Shown in pieces: positions 57,901 through 64,000 of a stretch of DNA of 64,000 bases (positions within the stretch are counted from its first letter, which is position 1; each line of letters starts with the position of its first letter). This DNA comes from Zea mays (taxonomy: Eukaryota > Streptophyta > Magnoliopsida > Poales > Poaceae). The stretch is taken from assembly GCF_902167145.1 (NCBI RefSeq), contig NC_050097.1:145105982-145169981 (forward strand). The letters run 5' to 3'. A program made the translations under genes and the position numbers. Under the pieces are notes generated by a model. It saw nothing but the letters and a program-made list of their open reading frames with translations. It was not told the origin of the DNA and ran no database searches.

Positions 57901-59214
57901 CGGCGGTGGTGGCCGGAATCGGCCGGTCCTCGTGCGCAGGCGGGTGAACTCGTCGGCGGCGGGTGCTCCGGCTTAACCACGGTGATCTAGTTCAATTAAA
58001 CGGCACGATGAGCTCCATGGGATGACGTAGAGGCTATGCGCGCAAGGAATCGAAAAATGGTGCAGAGACTTACCCGGTCTACGTTCACCGGCGATTAGGT
58101 GAAGTTCGGCGACCGTGGACTGGCTTCTCCAGCGAGGCAAAGTCCGATTCCTTGCTCGGGGAGCTTCACCGAGGCATGCACAGTCCACTCCAAGGGTCGA
58201 GCGCGACTGGGAAAGGCTCTGTTGGTCGGTCTACGGTGGCAGGGGATCGGGTGGTCGCGGGCACGCAGTCTGCAGGGCAAACGCCGGTGATCTTTGGCTC
58301 CGGTGAGGTGGAGAGCACGCGGGGGAGTACGGTTGAAGCTTCGGTGGGCTTTATAGGCGCGAGCGTGAGCAGGAGACACGGGCACGACTTGGCGCGGCGC
58401 GGGGTGCGTGGGGTCAGGCGCTGGGCGTGCTCTGGCGCGCTCAGAGCGAGTCGAACACGTGGAAGTGTTCTTCTGCCCTCGTTCAACAGCTCGCCGAGAT
58501 CGCAACTGTGCGAATCTTGGCAAAAATCCGGCGCAGGCCTCCTCCTAGCACCTAGGGTTGTCTCTTGTATGTGAGTCCCCATGGCAGATATGCCCTAGGT
58601 AGGGAGATTTGCGGACGCCAAATCTGGCTTGTCCCTCTGTCCACCTCGCGACAAAAACCATGCCAAATCTTGTCAAACGTCTTGGGCTCGGTTTCAAACT
58701 TTTCCAGTGGGTGCCTTAGGTGGTATGACACATTTTTGGTATACAACTCAAGTGGTTTTGGTGCCATTTACTAAGTGAACACGGTGGATCTTTAGATTAG
58801 GTTCAAAATTTAACTTAGAAAGAATTAGAGAGCTCTAGTGTGCTCTCTCCTTAAGGGGGAAATTTGGGGTCTTCAAGGGGCCTTTTTGCAATGTTCCCAC
58901 CCTGCATTTGCTAGGTTACAAGGTTACTAAAAGTTGTTTAATAACTAAGATCATGCTTTGGCAATTTGGTTGACTTAACCACTAATCCCTAGCTTGGAAG
59001 TCTAGTGCTCTTAGGTGCCCTTTTTAGGGTTTAATCTTCTTGGCTCCAAATGACCATTGTTCCACTTGTGTGGTTGAAACCCTTGCCATTCACTTTTATT
59101 AGTTAACCCATGTTTCCAAGGTTTTATGCTCTTCTTCTCAATTCTCTTCCACATGTGATCACAGTCATTAGTGCATAAATGTGCCATGGCCATGGTAACA
59201 CCTGGGGTGTTACA
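54914..59214 (-). repeat. E4 5' LTR (4301 bp)
   Basis: Counterpart of 44273-48651, with a deletion of about 77 bases near 56360 and many single-base differences. TATA box 58349-58355 on the minus strand. Followed on the plus strand by the ATTTA duplication. Confidence 0.95.
58349..58355 (-). promoter_or_regulatory. TATA box of E4 5' LTR
   Basis: Minus-strand TATAAAG, same context as at 47786. Confidence 0.65.
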
Positions 59215-59273
59215 ATTTATAGCCCCAACCACCAAAATGGCCGTTGGGGAACTCTGCTGTCGATGGGCGCACC
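59215..59273 (-). repeat. E5 3' LTR, stub after E4
   Basis: Matches 62962-63020 of the 5' LTR up to 'gggcgcacc'; then 12 unplaced bases (59274-59285) and pol sequence from 59286. This is a deletion breakpoint inside U3. Confidence 0.85.
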
Positions 59274-59285
59274 AGACACCGGTGA

Positions 59286-59726
59286 GCTAGTCGGCGGTGC
59301 CAGAGCCAACCCATGTTAGTCTTAGCAATTAAGCAAGTGTCGAGTTCAGCTCTATTAAAATCAACTAAGTATAGCTGACCCTCTAACACTCCCTTAAATG
59401 CTACTGAATCATCACTTCTTCTAAAGACAGTAACACCTATATCCGTAAAAAGACAGTTGTAACCCATTTTGCATAATTGAGAAACATAAAGCAAATTGTA
59501 ATCTAAAGAATCTACAAGAAAAACATTGGAAATAGAATGGTCAGGAGATATAGCAATTTTACCAAGTCCTTTGACCAAACCATGATTTCCATCCCCGATA
59601 GCGATAGTTCTTTGGGGATCATGGTTTTTCTCCTAGGAGGAGAACATCCTTTTCTCCCCTGTCATGTGGTTTGTGCACCCTCTATTGATGATCCAACTTG
59701 AGCCTCCGGATTCATAAACCTACAAA
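59286..59726 (-). pseudogene. pol: E5 pol, protease-side fragment with altered active site
   Basis: Minus strand. The protease motif reads WIINRGC where E1 and E3 have WI(I/L)DSGC, so the catalytic Asp is Asn and the Ser is Arg. A stop lies shortly after (near 59634). The frame then continues through FLVDSLDYNLL to [10 protein letters not shown] and ends at the deletion. Integrase, RT and RNase H are gone. Confidence 0.9.
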
Positions 59727-59732
59727 ACAAAT

Positions 59733-62346
59733 TTATGCCTTGTTCTTAGGTACCCAAACGGTCTTGGGTCCTTTGACATTAGAAACAAGCACCTTGGGTA
59801 CCCAAACACAAGTCTTTGACCCCTTGTGTTTGGCCCCAACATATTTGGCAACTACTTTGCCTGATTTGTTAGTGAGCACATATGATGCATCAAAAGTCTT
59901 AAATGAAATGTTATGCTCACTTGATGCAATAGGAGATTTCTTTTTAGGCAATTTAACATGGGTTGATTGCCTAGAGCTAGATGTCTCACTCTTATACATA
60001 AAAGCATGATGAGAGCCAGAGTGAGACTTCCTAGAATGAATTCTCCTAATCTTATGTTCGGGACAACCGGCAGGGTATAAAATGTAACCCTCGTTATCCT
60101 GAACCATGGGAGCTTTGCCCTTAACAAAGTTAGACAATTTTCTAGGGGCATTAAGCTTGACATTGTCTCCCTATTGGAAGCCAATGCCATCCTTAATGCA
60201 GGGCGTCTCCCACTATAGAGCATGCTTCTAGCAAATTTAAAATTTTCATTTTCTAAGTCATGCTCATTAATCTTAGCACTAAGTTGAGCTATGTGATCAT
60301 TTTGTTGTTTAATTAAAGCTAGGTGATCATGAATAGCATCAATATTAATATCTCTACATCTAGTGCAAATGGTAACATGCTCAATGATAGATGTAGAGGG
60401 TTTGCAAACATTTAGTTCATCAATCTTAGTATGTAAAATAGCATGGAAATAACATCATTGCAAACATTTAAATCTTTAGCCTTAGCAATTAATTTTTTAT
60501 TCTCAATTTTAAGGCTAGAGAGAGATGCATTCAATTTGTCAATCTTTGTAATCAAATTATCATTATCATTTCTAAGATTAACAATTGAATCATCACAAAT
60601 ATCTAACTTCTCAACCTTAGCAATTAATTTTGCATTTTCATTTCTAAGGTTTGAGACAATATCATGGCAAGTACTTATCTCACTAGTTAATTTTTCACAT
60701 TTTTCAACTTCCTGAGCATAAGCAATTTTGACCTTAACATGCTTTTTGTTTTCTTTAATAAGGAAGTCCTCTTGGCTATCCAAGTGTTCATCCTTCTCTT
60801 GAATAGCTCCTATTAATTCATTTAATTTTTCTTTTTGTTGCATGTTGAGGTTGGCAAAAAGGGCTAGCAAGTTATCCTCATCATCACTAGAGTTATCCTC
60901 ATCACTAGATGTTGCATATTTAGTGGAGGCTCTAGATTTTACCTTCTTTTTGCCATCTTTTGCCATGAGGCACTTGTGGCCAACGTTGGGGAAGAGGAGA
61001 CCCTTGTTGACGGCGATGTTGGCGACGTCCTCGTCGGAGGAGGAGTTGGTGGAGCTCTCATCGGAGTCCCATTCCCGACAAACATGGGCATCGCCGCCCT
61101 TCTTCTTGTAATACTTCTTCTTCTCCTTCATTCTTCCCTTCTTGTCATCGCCCCTGTCACTATCACTTGATAATGGACATTTTGTAATAAAATGACTGGG
61201 CTTACCACACTTGTAGCAAACTTTCTTGGAGCGGGGCTTGTAGTCCTTCCCCCTCCTTTGCTTGAGGATTTGGCGAAAGCTTTTGATGATGAGCGCCATC
61301 TCCTCGTTGTCGAGCTTGGAGGCGTCGATGGGGAGTCTACTTGATGTAGATTCTTCTTTCTTCTCCTCCATCGCCTTGAATGCGACGGGTTGCACCTCAG
61401 GTATGGAGGAGGAGCCTTGCTCGATGATTTTCTTGTAGCCTTTGATCATCAACTCAAAGCTCACAAATTTTCCTATAACCTCCTCGGGAGACATTAGCTT
61501 GTATCTAGGATCACCACGAATTAATTGAACTTGTGTAGGATTAAGAAAAATGAGTGATCTTAGAATAACCTTGACCATCTCATGGTCATCCCATTTGGTG
61601 CTCCTGAGGTTGCGCACTTGGTTCACCAAGGTCTTGAGCCGGTTGTACATGGCTTGTGACCCCTCTCCTTGGTTGAGCATAAATCGACTGAGTTCCCCCT
61701 CGATCATTTCCCGCTTGGTGATCTTGGTCACCTCGTCTCCTTCGTGCGCGGTCTTGAGCATGTCCCAAATCTTTTTGGCGCTCTTCAACCCTTGCACCTT
61801 ATTATACTCCTCTCGACTTAGAGAGGCGAGGAGTATGGTAGTGGCTTGGGAGTTGAAATGCCGGATTTGGGCTACCTCGTCCGAGTCATAGCCTTCATCC
61901 CGCACGGATGGTTCCTGCGCTCCAAATTCAACAATGTCCCAAATACTAGCGTGGAGTGAGGTTAGAAGGTGCCTCATTTTATCACTCCACATACAATAAT
62001 CTTCACCGTCAAAAACTGGTGGTTTGCCTAGTGGGACGGAAAGTAAAGGAGTGCGTTTGGAAATGCGAGGATAGCGTAAGGGGATCTTACTAAACTTCTT
62101 GCGCTTATGGCGCTTAGAAGTGACGGACGGCACGTCGGAGCCGGAGGTGGAAGGCGACGAAGAATCGGTCTCGTAGTAGACCACTTTCTTCATTTTCTAC
62201 TTATTATCGCCACTCCGGTGCGACTTGACACGGGGAGGTGATTCCTCCCTCTTCTTGTTGCTAGACTCTCCTGATGGAGCCTTCCCATGACCTGTGGCGG
62301 GCTTGTCGCCGGTCGCCATCTCCTTCTTGGCGTGAGCTCCCGACAT
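59733..62346 (-). pseudogene. gag: E5 gag, stop and frameshifts
   Basis: ATG at 62346-62344 (MSGAHAKKE); TAG at 62199-62197; long open stretch 62193-60412 with UBN2-type Gag domain (PLGKPPVFDGEDYCMW), zinc knuckle CYKCGKPSHFITKC, Ser/Asp-rich block and coiled coil; then a frame change near 60440 and the C-terminal part 60137-59733 ending VWVPKNKA. Closest in wording to E3 Gag. The Gly before the zinc-knuckle His is Ser here. Confidence 0.92.
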
Positions 62347-62380
62347 AACTTCGAGCGGTTAGGCTCTAATGAAGTACCAG

Positions 62381-62394
62381 GCTTTGATACCAAT
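62381..62394 (-). other. E5 primer binding site
   Basis: Element strand ATTGGTATCAAAGC next to the 5' LTR; one base differs from the initiator tRNA-Met complement. Confidence 0.85.
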
Positions 62395-63383
62395 TGAAAG
62401 TCGCCTAAAGGGGGCGTGAATAGGCAAATCTCAAATTTATAAAGTTTAAGCACAACTACAAGCCAGGGTTAGCGTTAGAAATATAATCGAGTCCGAAAGA
62501 AAGGGCAAAAACAAATCACAAGCGAATAAGAGCGGATGACACAGTGATTTGTTTTACCGAGGTTCGGTTCTTGCAAACCTACTCCCCATTGAGGTGGTCA
62601 CAAAGACCGGGTCTCTTTCAACCCTTTCCCTCTCTCAAACGGTCACTTGGACCGAGTGAGCTTCCTTCCTTGATTTCCCGGGTCACTTAGACCCCGCAAG
62701 GACCACCACACAATTGGTGTCTCTTGCTTTGCTTACAAGGGTTTGAGAGTAAGAATGAGAGAAAGAAGAAAGCCAACCAAGCAACAAGAACAACAAAAGA
62801 ACACAAGTCGATCTTCTCACAAGTCCTAAAAACTAGAGTGGAATTGTGGACTTGAGTTGATCGGTGGCTTTGATTTGTGTCTTGGAGTGTTGTGTATTGC
62901 TCTTGTATTGACTGAGGAGTAGTGAATGCTTGGGTTCCTTGAAGAGTGGTGGTTGGGGGTATTTATAGCCCCAACCACCAAAATGGCCGTTGGGGAACTC
63001 TGCTGTTGATGGGCGCACCGAACAGTCTGGTGCGCCAGCCACGTCACCCAACCATTAGGGTTCGACCGTTGGAGCTTCTGACATGTGGGCCACCGGACAG
63101 TCCAGTGGTGCACCGGACAGGTCCTGTTCACTGTCCAGTGTGCCATCTGGCGCCTTCTCTGACTCTGCGCGTGTAGTTGCACTGTTCACTGTTCACTATA
63201 GACTTTTGCAGACAACCGTTGGCGCTGTTAGCCGTTGCTCCGCTGGCACATCGGACAGTCCGGTGCTACACCTGACAGTCCGGTGAATTATAGCGGAGAG
63301 GCAATCCCAGAAACCCGAAGGTGGCAAGTTCAGAGTGATTCTCCCTGGTGCACCGGACACTGTCCGGTGGCACACCGAATAGT
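62395..63383 (-). repeat. E5 5' LTR, truncated by E6
   Basis: Starts TGAAAGTCGCC on the plus strand; TATA box on the minus strand at 62960-62967; diverged palindromes between about 63090 and 63375. Bases 63379-63383 (ATAGT) should be the E6 target duplication. Confidence 0.9.
62960..62967 (-). promoter_or_regulatory. TATA box of E5 5' LTR
   Basis: Minus-strand TATAAATA in 'ggggctataaataccccc'; the intact version of the site destroyed by E4 in the other LTR. Confidence 0.78.
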
Positions 63384-63626
63384 TGAAAGGGAAATGTGCC
63401 CTTGTGCCATTTCTAGTATATTTTGGTGATTAAGTGCCCAACACATATTGAGTGAGTAATTATGTGCCAAATGAAGAATGAAGTGCAAATCAACAAGAAG
63501 GTATGATTCTAGACTTAGTACATTGGTTTTTGTGTTCTAACATATTTGTCTAAGTGCTAGAATCAGAGAAAAGAGAAAGGGAAAAGGAGTTGGCTGGAAG
63601 CAGCCAAGACTCTGCTCGGTCTGGCA

Positions 63627-63923
63627 CACCGGACTGTCCGGTGCGCCAGGCCAGCTCCGGCGAACTGGTCACTCTCGGGAATTCTTCAGCGGCGTACGAC
63701 TATAATTCACCGGACTGTCCGGTGGTGCACCGGACTGTCCGGTGAGCCAAAGTCCGCCAGCGCAACGGTCGGCTAGGGGCACCGGACTGTCCGGTGTGCA
63801 CCAGACAGTGTCAGATGCACCAACGGCTACAATTCTGCAACGGTCGGCTGTGCCATTTTAGGAAGGAGATCCGCACCGGACAGTGAATAGTGGATGTCCG
63901 GTGGTGCACCGGACTGTCCGGTG
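63627..63923 (+). promoter_or_regulatory. U3 palindrome array of E6
   Basis: CACCGGACTGTCCGGTG at 63627, 63708, 63727, 63780 and 63907 plus decayed copies; CAACGG cores near 63763, 63821, 63839 and 63967. Confidence 0.78.
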
Positions 63924-63991
63924 CGCCACCCGACAGAAGGCAAGAATTGCCTTCCAAGAATGCCTCCAACGGCTCCTAGCTGCCTTGGGGC

Positions 63992-63999
63992 TATAAAAG
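63992..63999 (+). promoter_or_regulatory. TATA box of E6 LTR
   Basis: TATAAAAG in 'ggggctataaaagg', same context as E1. Confidence 0.8.
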
Positions 64000-64000
64000 G

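Larger units (their letters stand above)
44273..59214 (-). mobile_element. E4: complete Tekay/Del-type chromovirus, 14.9 kb
   Basis: Minus strand. LTRs 44273-48651 (3') and 54914-59214 (5'), PBS, pre-gag ORF, gag-pol, hairpin and polypurine tract; perfect target duplication ATTTA (44268-44272, 59215-59219). About 25 substitutions in the first 1.05 kb of LTR (about 2.4 %) suggest an age near 0.9 million years (inference). The 5' LTR lacks about 77 bases present at 45718-45795 in the 3' LTR. Same overall plan as E2, different sequence in LTR and pre-gag ORF. Confidence 0.95.
43697..63383 (-). mobile_element. E5: defective Sirevirus carrying E4, cut by E6
   Basis: Minus strand. 3' LTR in two pieces (43697-44272 and 59215-59273), a short protease-side pol fragment, damaged gag, PBS and 5' LTR up to the E6 insertion. 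Everything between the GAG-pre-integrase start and the U3 of the 3' LTR is missing. The left target duplication would be CTTTG (43692-43696); its partner lies outside the window. Confidence 0.88.
63384..64000 (+). mobile_element. E6: start of an Opie-like Sirevirus LTR
   Basis: Begins TGAAAGGGAAATGTGCCCTT as E1 does, carries the palindrome array (63627-63923) and AACGG motifs, and reaches the TATA box TATAAAAG at 63992-63999 before the window ends. About 80-85 % like E1 by eye, with additional small insertions. Whether it is a full element or a solo LTR cannot be told. Confidence 0.93.

Overview
This window looks like maize (Zea mays) intergenic DNA. I base that on Opie/Ji-type Sirevirus LTRs, Tekay/Del-type chromovirus LTRs starting TGTAACACCC, a Tourist-like MITE, and retroelements nested inside one another. 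Apart from about 1.8 kb at 4798-6628 and a 31-base stretch at 15587-15617, everything is assignable to LTR retrotransposons or their fragments. I see no host gene, no structural RNA gene and no CRISPR. Names such as E1 and E2 are labels used only here.

Layout, left to right. E0 (1-4797, +) is a Gypsy-type element cut by the window edge: the last 104 bases of its 5' LTR, a 1.3 kb non-coding interior and a complete 3.39 kb 3' LTR. 4798-6628 is unclassified DNA carrying a 341-bp Tourist-like MITE (4944-5284, target duplication TTA). E1 (6629-15586, +, target duplication CAAAC) is a complete Opie-like Sirevirus (Copia) with an intact pol and a gag broken by two in-frame stops. E8 is an old minus-strand Sirevirus 3' end (LTR 15618-16410 plus 30119-30905; 3' UTR 30906-31519). 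E2 (16411-30113, +, target duplication TATCC), a 13.7 kb chromovirus with an extra ORF before gag, is nested in the E8 LTR. E3 (31520-40714, -, target duplication CCTAA), a very young Ji-like Sirevirus, sits at the E8/Ale junction.

40731-41660 is a fragment of an Ale-like Copia pol that has lost its RT core. E7 (about 41661-43696, -) is the 3' end of another Sirevirus. E5 (43697-63383, -) is a Sirevirus inserted in the E7 pol, with a deletion running from pol into its 3' LTR. E4 (44273-59214, -, target duplication ATTTA), a 14.9 kb chromovirus, is inserted exactly in the TATA box of the E5 3' LTR. E6 (63384 to window end, +) is the start of an Opie-like LTR inserted in the E5 5' LTR.

How the parts work. 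The Sireviruses carry gag (Gag with zinc knuckle) and pol (protease, integrase, reverse transcriptase, RNase H) in different frames, a PBS matching initiator tRNA-Met, and polypurine tracts. Their LTR promoters consist of palindromic CACCGGAC/GTCCGGTG modules, AACGG motifs and a TATA box. The two coding chromoviruses have a pre-gag ORF with a coiled coil, a single-frame gag-pol with a chromodomain-like end, and a conserved hairpin just before the polypurine tract. Hand-counted LTR differences give the relative ages E3 < E1 < E2 < E4.

Most interesting points: splice-acceptor-like sequences at every readable gag-pol junction of the Sireviruses and just before the gag ATG of both chromoviruses; the pre-gag ORFs; the TATA-box insertion; a young-looking element (E3) with a frame-breaking pol deletion; and stop codons in the chromoviruses that mostly fit C-to-T decay at CAG/CAA/CGA codons.
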